Below, piece by piece: positions 8,527 through 18,116 of a stretch of DNA of 40,317 bases. The stretch is from contig DATJGF010000152.1 of the NCBI GenBank assembly GCA_035495315.1, positions 1 through 40,317 of the forward strand, given 5' to 3'. Every line of letters begins with the position of its first letter. The stretch's first letter is position 1. Position numbers and translations under genes: made by a program. The notes below the pieces were generated by a model that saw only the letters and a list, made by a program, of their open reading frames with translations, ran no database searches and was not told the DNA's origin. Origin of the DNA: DATJGF01 sp035495315 (GTDB taxonomy: Bacteria; Verrucomicrobiota; Verrucomicrobiia; Limisphaerales; UBA8199).

Positions 8527-8889
8527 ATGTTGGTCCACGTGTTAAAATCAAAAATCCACCGCGCACAAATTACTGGAGCCAATGTCGATTATGAAGGCAG
8601 CCTGACGATTGACCGCCAATTGATGGACAAATGCGGGTTGCTCCCTTACGAGCGAATCCTTTGCAGCAACCTGGCCAACGCCACTCGGTTTGAGACTTAT
8701 GCCATTCCAGGCGAAGGGGGTTCCGGCCAAATCGTCTTGAATGGCGCCGCCGCGCACTTGGGCAAACCTGGAGAGCGGCTAACGATTATGAGCTTCACGG
8801 AAATCGAGGTTGGCGAAGCCAAACTCTGGAAACCGCGTGTGCTCGTGCTTGGAGAGCGCAACGCGATTGTCGACGAGCGAGGGATTTAA
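8527..8889 (+). CDS. panD: Aspartate 1-decarboxylase proenzyme
   Basis: PanD decarboxylates L-aspartate to beta-alanine for pantothenate and CoA synthesis. It is a pyruvoyl enzyme made by self-cleavage. From ATG 8527 the protein has 120 residues, and the cleavage site YEGS places Gly24-Ser25 exactly where E. coli PanD is cut, which is why this start was chosen over the in-frame GTG at 8521. Other family landmarks: KSKIHRAQITGANVDYEGS at the N-terminus, the TYAIPGEGGSG turn, and NGAAAHLGKPGERLTIMSF. No other pantothenate gene is nearby. A short heptad-like repeat stretch starts right after the stop codon. Confidence 0.95.
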   Translation: MLVHVLKSKIHRAQITGANVDYEGSLTIDRQLMDKCGLLPYERILCSNLANATRFETYAIPGEGGSGQIVLNGAAAHLGKPGERLTIMSFTEIEVGEAKLWKPRVLVLGERNAIVDERGI

Positions 8890-8935
8890 AAAGGCGGAAA
8901 TCTGAAGGCCGAAAAGTGCCCAGGCACAAACAGGG
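8889..8935. repeat. Degenerate heptamer repeat, CCGAAA type
   Basis: Immediately after the panD stop codon the DNA reads as 7-nt units GCGGAAA, TCTGAAG, GCCGAAA, AGTGCCC. The same unit style occurs at 571-690 and 30670-30720. The tract is short and diverged; it is listed because it matches the window-wide pattern. Confidence 0.4.
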
Positions 8936-9060
8936 CTGACCGGGTATTGGGCCTACCTATCTCAATTTAGGGGGTTAACCCCATTGAGGTTACCCACTGG
9001 ATTGCCTTTCAGTTTAAAAGGGGAGGTTTACCAGGAAGCGCGAGCTTCTTGCCGAGTATT

Positions 9061-10212
9061 ATGAATGTACACGGAAGTTTGAGAAGAAGTGCCTCGGATA
9101 TCGACGATGCTGCAGGCCAAAAGAAAGAGCCGGAGATTCGGATCGGCAAAACGGTTGTGCCGCGCGAAGGCGAAGCTTTGGGAGTAGTGGCCGAGGTGTT
9201 TACAATGACGTTAGGCAACGAAACGATTCAATTGTTGCCGTTGAAGAACTGGAGCCAACTCGATCTGTTTAAATGGCGAGTTCGCGGCATCCTCCCCGGC
9301 ACGCCACCCGGTTTAGAGATAACGTTCGATCATCTGAAGGTTGCCGGCGAGACGGTCACGCCATGGGATCCTGAAGGTTGCGCCAAGTTGGAAAAAGTCC
9401 TCAACGAGTGGCTCGCCTTGGAGCGGCAGACATTGGAATCAACAGTGCTCAAGCCGCAGCCGCAGCCACAAGACGCGTCCAGCAGACCGCCGGAAGAAGG
9501 ATTTCAGTTCAGAGTGGAAATGGATAACACAGGAAAACCGCGACTTCGGTTTGTGGAAGGGAGCGAAACGGTCAAAGCAGTGGCTTTGAATCTGCAAGGC
9601 TTCAACGCGCTCATCGAACAAGGATTGATGCGTAAGCCGCAGAACTTAAAGGTAGGCGCGTTTCACGATTGGGTTGAATTAGATGGTGAATTGTTTCGCC
9701 TCGATCCAGGGACCGATGGTGCAGCGGCTTTAGAAAGGCGTCTTAACGAGGCGTATATCGAGGCGGAGCAACCTGAAGTCCCCTGGGATATCGCGGTGTT
9801 CTCGAATCCGGCATCTCCTACCGGCTTTGATATTCAGTTTCCTGCCAGTCCCAATGGTATCGCGGAGAATAAGAAGCAGCATCTGAACGAAGAGAGCATC
9901 GAGTTACTGCAAGACCCGCACCGATGCAGTGTGCTGCGCAAGGGGATTACCGCGCGGCTAATACCGCCGCAATTGGTCTTTAAATTGAAGACACCGGATG
10001 GCGGGGAGCGGTCTTTAGAAGCCGGTCCCGAAAACGCCGTCACTGTTGGGAATGGTTCAGGGCAAACGAAGGTAATCGATCTGAGTCAACCTATCGACCT
10101 GCTGCACCTGAACGCAACTGAACTCGCCATCGCCCTAAATCATCCGGCCATCAACAAGCGGGCCCACCTTGCTGAAGCGGCCCGGAACAAGCCGCAAAAT
10201 TCAAACAAGTAA
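9061..10212 (+). CDS. Unknown cytoplasmic protein, 383 aa
   Basis: Not recognised. From ATG 9061 the protein has 383 residues (a TTG four codons upstream, 9049, is the only earlier option). There is no signal peptide or membrane segment. Two internal blocks appear related: the first (about residues 30-130) has RIGKTVVPREGEALGVVAEV and a segment ending in a LEKVLNEWLALE helix; the second (about 160-240) has a segment ending in LERRLNEAYIEAE, suggesting a duplicated small alpha/beta module. A Gln/Pro-rich linker (KPQPQPQ) separates them. The C-terminus has an IDLSQPIDLLHLNATELAIALNH stretch, here broken into its parts: IDLSQPIDLLHLN, then TELAIALNH. No enzymatic motif seen. It stands alone between panD and the GH38 gene, with a hairpin 110 bp downstream. 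Confidence 0.75.
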   Translation: MNVHGSLRRSASDIDDAAGQKKEPEIRIGKTVVPREGEALGVVAEVFTMTLGNETIQLLPLKNWSQLDLFKWRVRGILPGTPPGLEITFDHLKVAGETVTPWDPEGCAKLEKVLNEWLALERQTLESTVLKPQPQPQDASSRPPEEGFQFRVEMDNTGKPRLRFVEGSETVKAVALNLQGFNALIEQGLMRKPQNLKVGAFHDWVELDGELFRLDPGTDGAAALERRLNEAYIEAEQPEVPWDIAVFSNPASPTGFDIQFPASPNGIAENKKQHLNEESIELLQDPHRCSVLRKGITARLIPPQLVFKLKTPDGGERSLEAGPENAVTVGNGSGQTKVIDLSQPIDLLHLNATELAIALNHPAINKRAHLAEAARNKPQNSNK

Positions 10213-10321
10213 CCCGTCGAGCGTCATTCTTTCATTGGGTAAGGCCGAGGAGTAACTCAGCTTTGTGGCTACGCCCGAAGCCTGGGCTACCGGGGAGACC
10301 CTGACGCAGCGGGCGCATTAT

Positions 10322-10344
10322 GTCGGCCCGCAATGCAGGCCGAC
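10322..10344. repeat. Inverted repeat / hairpin upstream of the GH38 gene
   Basis: GTCGGCC and GGCCGAC form a perfect 7-bp stem around a 9-nt loop in the 228-bp gap between the unknown gene and the GH38 gene. The following bases are CTTTCC, so it is not a textbook terminator, but it could end the upstream transcript or stabilise its 3' end. The sequence just before it contains a REP-like phrase around GCCCGAAGCCTGGGC. Confidence 0.4.
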
Positions 10345-10440
10345 CTTTCCAAGAGATTCCAGACCTGCTTTACTACCTCGCATTAGCACCTGCACACATC
10401 AAAACTAATCGAACTTACGCGGTTAAGGGAAAGGGCGATC

Positions 10441-13068
10441 ATGAGAGTCAAACGACGTTTGCGATGTTTACGACCGATTTCTTTGCTTCCGTTGGTCTTT
10501 GCGCTCAGCTCATTGACGGTCAACGGAGAGAATTCGGATAAAAAACCCGAAACGCCAACTTTCTGGTTAATCCCCCACACGCATTGGGAAGGCGCCGTCT
10601 TCAAGACGCGCGAAGAATATCTCGAGATGGGGTTGCCGAATATTTTAACGGCAATTCGGTTGTTGAAGGAACATCCGAACTATCGTTTTGTGCTGGATCA
10701 AGTCGAATACTTCAGGGCATTCCTCGAGCGTTACCCGGAGGAAGCCGATGCGTTTCGAAAATTCGTCGCCGAAGGCCGCCTGGAGATCGTCGGCGGGTTG
10801 AATGTCATGCCTGACGATAATATGCCGAGCGGCGAGTCATTCATTCGGCAGATCCTGTACGCTAAAGGTTATTGCCGCGAGGCGCTGAAAACCGAGGTGA
10901 CGGTTGGCTGGCTGCTCGACACGTTCGGGCATCACGCGCAGATGCCGCAACTGCTGCGTTTAGCGGGTTATCATTCCTTCTGGTTCTCTCGCGGGGTGGA
11001 AGATCGCAGCAAGATGCCCTCGGAGTTTCTGTGGCAGGGCCTGGACGGCACGCAAATTCCCTCATTCTGGCTGCCCTTCTTTTATGGTCATCTCTATGGC
11101 CCGCCCAAAGATTTGGCGGGTTTTACGAAATTTATAAAAGAGCGCTGGGACGCCCTCGCGCCGTTTTCCCGGACGCGCGATCGGGTCGGTTTGGCCGGCG
11201 TCGATGTTTCAGAACCTGAGCTCTATGTGCCTGCCCTGGTCGAACAACTCAACTCGCAGCGCGACCTGCCGTTCACATTACGCATCGGGGTGCCGAGCGA
11301 TTTCGAGGCGATGGTGGCGAAGCGCTCGGACTTGCCTGTCATTACCGGCGAGCGCAACCCGCTATTCCAAGGGATATACAGCAGCCGCATCGAACTGAAG
11401 CAACGCATGCGCGAAACCGAAACTCTGCTGACGACGGCGGAGAAATTCGGTGTACTGGCAACATGGATGGGCGCGCGAGTAGACGAGCAGATGATTTGGC
11501 GCGCCTGGGAACCGGCGTTGTTCAACGTCACGCATGACCTGACTTCCGGCGTCATGACGGATCACGTTTATGAGGATACGCTGCGCAGCTACGATTTTAC
11601 CAAACGCCTGGGGGACGAAATGGTCGAAACCCGGCTCGGGGACATATTAAAGCATATCGATACCCGGGGTGATGGGGTTCCAATTGTGGTATTCAATACG
11701 CTTGGCTGGGTGCGAACAGATGTCGCCCAGGGCGATATCGGTCTGGCCCAAGCTGGCATTGACGATTTCGCTCTGATCGATGGCAACCACAAGCCTGTTC
11801 CCTGTCAGTGGCTAGACGCCGAAAACTATGAAGATGGCGGATTGCGTCGGATCAAGTTCTGCTTTGTTGCGCGAGACGTTCCTCCTCTTGGGTATTCGGT
11901 TTATCATTTCATTCCGCGTAAATCCGACGAACAACACAAACCAACCATTAATGAAACCAAGGAAGCGACTGTGCTGGAGAATGAATTTTACACGATCGGC
12001 GTGGACCCGATGACCGGTGCGCTGAACAGCCTGCGTTTGAAAGACGACCAATGGGAAGCGCTTGGCGGTGCTGGCAACATTGTGGCATCAGAGGTGGACA
12101 ATGGCGACTTCTGGGAGCTATACCACAACCTCGATGGGGCGCAGAACTTAATTATGACCAGACCTCTGAATGTGCCGAAAACCGCCCAGGCGCATTTCAG
12201 CAACGAAGAACCCGCTACCAACGGGGTCGTTACACGCGGTGCCGTCTTCTCCGAAGTTCACAGCCGGCACGCGCTTGGATCGAATTGGCTTGCAACCACT
12301 GTGCGCATTTACCAAGGCGTTCCGCGGATCGACTTCCAAACTGAGATACTCAATAACGACAAGTTTGTGCGCTATCGCTTGCTTGTGCCGACCTCGATTC
12401 GAAACGGCCGCAATGTTCAAGAGATCCCTTTCGGAGCGATCGAGCGACCGATGGCTCAGGAATACCCCGCCCAAAACTGGATCGATTACAGCGATGATCA
12501 CCATGGCATGACTCTGATAAACCATGCGATGCCCGGGAACAACATCGCCGACGGAACAATGATGGTCTCCTTGATGCGGTCGTCTCGTATCCAATCCTAC
12601 GGGATTGGCGGGGGGTTCGAAGGTCAAGGCAGCGATTCCGGACTTGAATTAGGGAAAAGGCTGACATTGCGCTATGCGTTAGTTCCTCATACAGGCGATT
12701 GGAACGCTGCCGGGGCTCACCGCGCAGGCTTGGAGTTCAATAATCCATTGGTCGTGCGCAAGAGCGCGCCGCATCCAGGAACATTGCCTGGACATTGGGG
12801 CTTGCTGGAGGCATCTCCGCCCAACGTAATTCTGAGTGCGCTGAAACTGGCGAAAGATGGCTCAACGGTGGTCCGTGTGTATGAAGCAAGCGGCAAGGCA
12901 ACCAGCGGGGCGACAATTTCGTTCCAGCCAAAATTGATGTCGGTCAGCGAGGCCAATCTAATGGAAGATACCGGAGCGAATCTCAGGCCGGCGAATAATA
13001 GTATCCGCTTTGACTTGCGAGGGTTCGAAATCAAAACGTTTAAGGTACACTTTAAGGAGTTGAAGTAG
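10441..13068 (+). CDS. Exported glycoside hydrolase family 38 (alpha-mannosidase-like)
   Basis: GH38 enzymes are Zn-dependent retaining alpha-mannosidases. The 875-residue protein has an N-terminal signal peptide (basic start, then PISLLPLVFALSSL). The first metal motif is HTHWE at residues 46-50. The nucleophile region is GWLLDTFGHHAQMPQLLR, with Asp160 aligned to the catalytic Asp. The later ligand region is NVTHDLTSGVMTDHV near residue 360. After that come the three-helix and beta-rich C-terminal domains (GH38C), with regions such as YHNLDGAQN and VRYRLLVP. Unusually, the metal-ligand Asp of HxHWD/HNDPGW is Glu50 here. Being secreted it would act on external mannosides, but substrate cannot be predicted. 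Neighbours do not form an obvious polysaccharide locus. Confidence 0.88.
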   Translation: MRVKRRLRCLRPISLLPLVFALSSLTVNGENSDKKPETPTFWLIPHTHWEGAVFKTREEYLEMGLPNILTAIRLLKEHPNYRFVLDQVEYFRAFLERYPEEADAFRKFVAEGRLEIVGGLNVMPDDNMPSGESFIRQILYAKGYCREALKTEVTVGWLLDTFGHHAQMPQLLRLAGYHSFWFSRGVEDRSKMPSEFLWQGLDGTQIPSFWLPFFYGHLYGPPKDLAGFTKFIKERWDALAPFSRTRDRVGLAGVDVSEPELYVPALVEQLNSQRDLPFTLRIGVPSDFEAMVAKRSDLPVITGERNPLFQGIYSSRIELKQRMRETETLLTTAEKFGVLATWMGARVDEQMIWRAWEPALFNVTHDLTSGVMTDHVYEDTLRSYDFTKRLGDEMVETRLGDILKHIDTRGDGVPIVVFNTLGWVRTDVAQGDIGLAQAGIDDFALIDGNHKPVPCQWLDAENYEDGGLRRIKFCFVARDVPPLGYSVYHFIPRKSDEQHKPTINETKEATVLENEFYTIGVDPMTGALNSLRLKDDQWEALGGAGNIVASEVDNGDFWELYHNLDGAQNLIMTRPLNVPKTAQAHFSNEEPATNGVVTRGAVFSEVHSRHALGSNWLATTVRIYQGVPRIDFQTEILNNDKFVRYRLLVPTSIRNGRNVQEIPFGAIERPMAQEYPAQNWIDYSDDHHGMTLINHAMPGNNIADGTMMVSLMRSSRIQSYGIGGGFEGQGSDSGLELGKRLTLRYALVPHTGDWNAAGAHRAGLEFNNPLVVRKSAPHPGTLPGHWGLLEASPPNVILSALKLAKDGSTVVRVYEASGKATSGATISFQPKLMSVSEANLMEDTGANLRPANNSIRFDLRGFEIKTFKVHFKELK

Positions 13069-13259
13069 CCCAAACTAGGTTTGCTTGTAACGCATGGCTG
13101 CCAGGTTTGAGCGTCAACCGAATCATTCGGAAACCAGCACGGGATCGCAATCAAAACCTGGTGACAACTTGAAAAGGGCATGGCTGCCGCGATGCTGGTA
13201 TGATACAATTTGCAAAACCTACGGTGGAACTTTGCTTCCGCGTAGCGTTTTGAGTTGCA

Positions 13260-16200
13260 ATGCGGAACCCGAAACATTCGAAATTCAGCCGGCGATTGGC
13301 GGCACCGATCTCTGCCGTTTCCCGATTCTTACTTGCAACATCGCTTATCCTGTGCTGGCGCTTCACGAGTTGGGGCGCCAACCCTGGCGGAAAAACCTTG
13401 AAGCCTGAGTTCGACCGCGACATTCGGCCAATTCTGGCTGAGAACTGCTACCCTTGTCATGGTCCCGACCAGAATAAACGAAAAGCGAAACTACGCCTGG
13501 ACCTGAGAGAAGACGCCATCAAGGTTCTGCCCAACGGCGAATGCGCGATCGTCCCAGGGGACCTTTCAAGAAGTAAGCTCGTTGAGCGGATTAGCTCGAA
13601 AGATCCGGATGAGATCATGCCGCCATCTAAAAGCGGCAAAAAGCTGACCTCACAAGAGATCAGTTTGTTTACCAGGTGGGTCGCTGATGGGGCAACCTGG
13701 CAGAACCATTGGTCCTTCATCGCACCGCGCCGCCCTGCCCTCCCCACGGTGAAGAATAAGCGCTGGCCGCGTAACCCGATTGATAATTTTGTGCTGGCGC
13801 GGCTCGAGCAGGAAGGACTTCGGCCAACCCCGGAGGCGGACCGCTCAATCCTGCTTCGCCGCCTCAGCCTTGATCTCAACGGCTTGCCGCCCACGCCCGA
13901 TCAATTGAAAGCCTGGTCACGCTCCAAAGATTCGGTCTCTGCCGCCATCGACGAACTGCTCGGCAGTCCGCATTTCGGTGAACGGATGGCTGCCGATTGG
14001 ATGGATATCGCACGCTATGCCGACACGCACGGCTTTAACAATGATGTGATGCGCAGCATGTGGCGCTGGCGGGATTGGACCATCGAAGCCTTCAATCGCA
14101 ATCTCCCTTACAACCAATTCATCACCGAACAACTTGCCGGCGATTTGCTGCCCAAACCGACGCTCGACCAACTCATCGCGACCGGGTTCAACCGCAATCA
14201 CGGCATTAACTCCGAAGGGGGAATCATCGATGAAGAGTATCGAATCGAGTATGTCGCCGATCGCGTGCGCACAACCTCAATCGCCTGGCTCGGCTTAACC
14301 ATCGAATGCGCGCGGTGTCACGACCACAAATTCGATCCTATAACCCAGAAAGATTTCTACCGCTTCTTTGCCTTCTTTAATAATGTCGATGAAACCGGCG
14401 AGGACGGTCGCTTTGCCAATGCGGCGCCCATCATGGGTGCGCCGACGAGACAGCAGCAGCAGGAAATGGAGCGCCAACGGAACGTGATGACTGCAGCCGA
14501 ACAGCGCATGCAGAGTTTGTTCCGGACTCAGGATTGGGCGCGGATCGACCTTGAACAGTCTCCATCAGACGCTCTCGTAGTTTCCCCGATAACCACCAAT
14601 CAGCTCATTGCACTGGATGTTAGCTTCCCAAGCTCGACTTCAACGACGACAATGAGCAATCTGGCCGGAGGCAAACCGTTTCAAGTCACAGGTAAAGTTG
14701 ACACTGCCCGCGGTCCATTGGGCGAAACTGCGCTGCTCTTTGACGGGCAAAGCGATTTGCGAACCGAAGGGCTCCCTAAAGTAGATCCAGCAAAAGGATG
14801 GTCCTTTTCCACCTGGCTCCGTGCTGATCACCTCGCCGAAGCAACCATCTTTTCAACAGGCAACTTCGGAATTCCGCCCTCGGCGGACAATTATGCCGAG
14901 GGAATTCAAGTTCGACTGACTGAAGCCGGCGCCATTGACGTGCGCGTCATTCACCGTTGGCCAGGTTACTCAATTCAAGTGCGTACTCGGGAACACCTTC
15001 CGGCGGGAGAATGGCAGCATTTGGTTGTAAGATTTGATGGATCCACCGCCGCCAAAGGATTGCGCATCCTGTTAAATGGCGAGGAATGTTTTCGCGAGGT
15101 GATTCATGATGATCTCACCGGCTCGGTTGGTCTGACGACTCCAGCGCAACTCGGAGGTTCAACTGAGAAGGAGGCCGGGAAATTTATGGGCGCGTTGGCA
15201 GGCGTGAGCTTTGCGGCAAATCCTTCGCCGCTGGAAGAATTGGTGGATCGTTCGCAGAAGGCAGCGTTTTTATTAGCGACGCAGACGCCGCCGGCGGAGC
15301 GGTATTCGGCGCAGGTGGACAACCTGCGCCGGGCCTGGCTGGCAAAGAACCAGCCTGAATTTGCGGCAGCGTTGAATGCATATTGGGAGGCGCGATCGGC
15401 TTTGCTAGGGCTCGAACGCGACAGTCCCAGCACGATGATCATGCGCGAGTTGCCGCAAGGCCGCCAAACCTTCGTGCTATTCCGAGGACAATACGATGCG
15501 CCACGCGACGCCGTGGAACCTGACGTGCCCGAATTTGTGCTGCCGTTCACCAAATCAGAGCCGCGCAATCGACTCGGGCTGGCGCAGTGGCTGACCGATC
15601 CAGCGAATCCGTTGGTCGCCCGAGTGATTGTAAATCGATTTTGGCAGAGCCTTTTCGGCACCGGCATTGTGAAGACATCGGAAAACTTCGGCTACCAAGG
15701 TGAGGTGCCGAGCCATCCCGAATTGCTCGATTGGCTCGCGATGGATTTCGTCGAAAGCGGATGGGACGTGAAGCGTCTCTTGCGCCTGATGGTCACGTCC
15801 GCCACTTACCGGCAGGACTCGCGCTCAAGTCCCGAACTCAACGAACGCGACCCGGAAAATCGGCTCCTGGCACACGGGCCGCGCCAGCGTTTAACGGGGG
15901 AGATGTTGCGGGACCAGGCGCTAATGCTCAGCGGTTTGTTGCATGATGAGATCGGCGGGCCGCCGGTTTTTCCATATCAACCGACGAACCTTTACAAAGG
16001 AATCGTCGTCGCGGCTGACTATCCCGGCACGAGTTATACCGAGTCGACCGGCGATGGTCTTTATCGCCGCAGTCTTTATACGTTCTGGAAACGAACGGTG
16101 CCGCATCCGACTTTAAGCACATTCGATGTGCCCGATCGGGAAGTCTGCACCGCCCGTCGGCCAAAGACGAATACCCCGTTGCAGGCGCTCGCGACGATGA

Positions 16201-16520
16201 ATGATACCATCCAGTTGGAAGCCGCTCGCAAACTAGCCGAACGCATGCTGCACGAGGGGGGCTCCACCCCGACGGAACGGCTCACGTTTGCCTTTCACCT
16301 GGCCACCGCCCGCGAGCCCAAGTCAAGCGAGCGTTCAACGCTCAATTCTTTCTTAGCCCGGCGACTCGAGGTTTACCATAAAGATCCCGCCGCGGCACAG
16401 GCCTTCCTGACCGAGGGTGCGTCAAAAGTGGATCCCAAGATCGATCCGGTTGAATTAGCGGCCTACGCCAACGTCGCCAGTCTCATTTTGAATCTCGACG
16501 AGACAATCACTCGCAATTGA
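13260..16520 (+). CDS. PSD1/PSCyt1-type protein: cytochrome domain, DUF1549, LamG, DUF1553
   Basis: A 1086-residue exported protein of the type greatly expanded in Planctomycetota and Verrucomicrobiota. After a hydrophobic N-terminal segment (RFLLATSLILCW) comes a PSCyt1 (planctomycete cytochrome c) domain with the heme motif CYPCH (Cys63, Cys66, His67). DUF1549/PSCyt2 follows (NPIDNFVLARLEQEGL, RRLSLDLNGLPPTPDQL, HFGERMAADWMDIARYADTH), ending with a second heme-like motif CARCHDHKFDP. About residues 470-640 form a LamG/concanavalin-like insert (GWSFSTWLRADHL, GEWQHLVVRFDGS). The rest is DUF1553/PSD1 (NRLGLAQWLTDPANPLVARV, VNRFWQSLFGTGIV, RLLRLMVTSATYRQ). The DUF1501 gene starts 3 nt after its stop, so the two are co-transcribed. 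Biochemical role of the pair is not established; a link to polysaccharide degradation has been proposed for the families. Confidence 0.93.
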   Translation: MRNPKHSKFSRRLAAPISAVSRFLLATSLILCWRFTSWGANPGGKTLKPEFDRDIRPILAENCYPCHGPDQNKRKAKLRLDLREDAIKVLPNGECAIVPGDLSRSKLVERISSKDPDEIMPPSKSGKKLTSQEISLFTRWVADGATWQNHWSFIAPRRPALPTVKNKRWPRNPIDNFVLARLEQEGLRPTPEADRSILLRRLSLDLNGLPPTPDQLKAWSRSKDSVSAAIDELLGSPHFGERMAADWMDIARYADTHGFNNDVMRSMWRWRDWTIEAFNRNLPYNQFITEQLAGDLLPKPTLDQLIATGFNRNHGINSEGGIIDEEYRIEYVADRVRTTSIAWLGLTIECARCHDHKFDPITQKDFYRFFAFFNNVDETGEDGRFANAAPIMGAPTRQQQQEMERQRNVMTAAEQRMQSLFRTQDWARIDLEQSPSDALVVSPITTNQLIALDVSFPSSTSTTTMSNLAGGKPFQVTGKVDTARGPLGETALLFDGQSDLRTEGLPKVDPAKGWSFSTWLRADHLAEATIFSTGNFGIPPSADNYAEGIQVRLTEAGAIDVRVIHRWPGYSIQVRTREHLPAGEWQHLVVRFDGSTAAKGLRILLNGEECFREVIHDDLTGSVGLTTPAQLGGSTEKEAGKFMGALAGVSFAANPSPLEELVDRSQKAAFLLATQTPPAERYSAQVDNLRRAWLAKNQPEFAAALNAYWEARSALLGLERDSPSTMIMRELPQGRQTFVLFRGQYDAPRDAVEPDVPEFVLPFTKSEPRNRLGLAQWLTDPANPLVARVIVNRFWQSLFGTGIVKTSENFGYQGEVPSHPELLDWLAMDFVESGWDVKRLLRLMVTSATYRQDSRSSPELNERDPENRLLAHGPRQRLTGEMLRDQALMLSGLLHDEIGGPPVFPYQPTNLYKGIVVAADYPGTSYTESTGDGLYRRSLYTFWKRTVPHPTLSTFDVPDREVCTARRPKTNTPLQALATMNDTIQLEAARKLAERMLHEGGSTPTERLTFAFHLATAREPKSSERSTLNSFLARRLEVYHKDPAAAQAFLTEGASKVDPKIDPVELAAYANVASLILNLDETITRN

Positions 16521-16523
16521 GCT

Positions 16524-17960
16524 ATGAACGATCCGCTCCTGCTTACACGTCGAAATTTTCTCGCACGTTCGACTCTTGGCCTCGGGTCACTCGCCCTGGG
16601 GCACTTGCTCGGCGGTGTTCTCCAAGGCGCGACCGCAAACTCCCGCGGCTCTCTGGGATTACACTTCCCCGCCCGCGCCAAGCGCGTCATTTATCTTTTC
16701 CAATCAGGCGGCCCTTCGCAGTTGGAATTGTTTGATGAAAAACCGGGGTTGAAGGAGCACTTCGATCAGGACTTGCCGGATTCAGTGCGGATGGGCCAAC
16801 GCATAACCGGCATGGTGAGCGGACAGGCGCGTTTGCCGATTGCACCCAGCAAATACAGGTTCCGCAGGTGTGGGGAAAGCGGCGGCAACATTGGCGACCT
16901 GCTGCCGTACACACAAAAGATTGCGGATGACATTTGCGTGATCCGGACGATGAACACTGAGGCGATCAATCATGATCCGGCAATAACGTTTCTGCAGACC
17001 GGCAGTCAACAGCCGGGCCGCCCTTGCATGGGCTCGTGGGTCGATTACGGTTTGGGGTCGGAGAATGAGAATTTACCGTCCTTCGTGGTGCTGATTTCCA
17101 CGCCGAGCAACGGCATGGCCGATCAAGGATTGCTTTCGCGCCTCTGGGGGAGTGGCTTTCTGCCCAGCCGCTATCAAGGTGTCAAACTGCGCGGCGGCGC
17201 GGAGCCGGTGCTCTATTTGAAAGATCCACCCGGACTCGATCGAGCCGGGCGCCGCGACTGGCTTGATACATTAAACGCACTCAATGCCGTGCGGCTGAAA
17301 CAAGTCCAGGATCCGGAAATCGCCGCGCGCATGACCCAGTATGAAATGGCCTATCGCATGCAGGCTTCCATGCCGGAACTGATGGACCTCTCCAAAGAAC
17401 CGGAATCGACGTTCAAGCTTTACGGTGAATCGGCGCGCCAACCGGGCTCGTATGCCGCCAACTGCCTGCTAGCTCGGCGCATGGCGGAACGTGGTGTGCG
17501 CTTTATTCAACTGTACCACCGCGGCTGGGATCATCACGGCAACTTGCCGGAGAAGATTAAGGTCCTTTCTCAAGACGTCGATCAAGGCTCTGCCGGCTTG
17601 ATAACCGACTTAAAGCAGCGCGGCCTGCTTAAAGACACGTTGGTGATTTGGGGCGGAGAATTTGGCCGCACCGTTTACAGTCAGGGTAAACTCACGGCGG
17701 ATGATTACGGGCGGGATCACCACGGCAAAACGTTTTCTCTGTGGCTGGCGGGCGGGGGCATCAAAACTGGCCTCACGTACGGCACTACCGATGATTTTTC
17801 GTTCAATATTGTTGAAAACCCAGTGCATGTGCATGATCTGCAAGCCACGATCCTTCATTGCCTTGGAATCGATCACGAACGACTGACGTATCGCTTCCAG
17901 GGCCGCCACTATCGCCTGACGGACGTCCACGGCCAGGTGGTAAAGGGGATTTTAGCATAA
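16524..17960 (+). CDS. Tat-exported DUF1501 protein
   Basis: A 478-residue protein of the DUF1501 family (alkaline-phosphatase/sulfatase-like fold), almost always found beside PSD1-type genes. It has a twin-arginine signal (LTRRNFLARSTLGLGSLALG). Family blocks: RVIYLFQSGGPSQLELFD with the metal-site-like region, KYRFRRCGESGGNIGDLLPY, TEAINHDPAITFLQTGSQQ, RGWDHHGNLPEKIK, VIWGGEFGRTVYSQ and GRDHHGKTFSLWLAGGGIK. The GGEFGR and DHH motifs carry the likely metal ligands. The start is 3 nt after the stop of the upstream gene, and a hairpin terminator begins 1 nt after its own stop, so the operon seems to be just these two genes. Substrate unknown. Confidence 0.94.
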   Translation: MNDPLLLTRRNFLARSTLGLGSLALGHLLGGVLQGATANSRGSLGLHFPARAKRVIYLFQSGGPSQLELFDEKPGLKEHFDQDLPDSVRMGQRITGMVSGQARLPIAPSKYRFRRCGESGGNIGDLLPYTQKIADDICVIRTMNTEAINHDPAITFLQTGSQQPGRPCMGSWVDYGLGSENENLPSFVVLISTPSNGMADQGLLSRLWGSGFLPSRYQGVKLRGGAEPVLYLKDPPGLDRAGRRDWLDTLNALNAVRLKQVQDPEIAARMTQYEMAYRMQASMPELMDLSKEPESTFKLYGESARQPGSYAANCLLARRMAERGVRFIQLYHRGWDHHGNLPEKIKVLSQDVDQGSAGLITDLKQRGLLKDTLVIWGGEFGRTVYSQGKLTADDYGRDHHGKTFSLWLAGGGIKTGLTYGTTDDFSFNIVENPVHVHDLQATILHCLGIDHERLTYRFQGRHYRLTDVHGQVVKGILA

Positions 17961-17961
17961 T

Positions 17962-17978
17962 AAAACCCGGCCGGTTTT
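17962..17978 (+). terminator. Intrinsic terminator after the DUF1501 gene
   Basis: AAAACC and GGTTTT form a 6-bp stem around CGGCC, with the four T residues of the stem's 3' arm doubling as a short U-run. It begins one base after the TAA stop at 17958-17960 and so closes the PSD1-DUF1501 operon. Confidence 0.6.
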
Positions 17979-18116
17979 GTAATATCGCAGACACCGGGCA
18001 CGCAGTAATGTGCCGCTGTTATGAAAAGCAGCGCAATTGGAACACTTCATCGGAATTTGCTGACGGCTGGAACGCCGAGGCACGGAACTCCGTGGTGGCA
18101 GCCGCATTTTCTGCAC

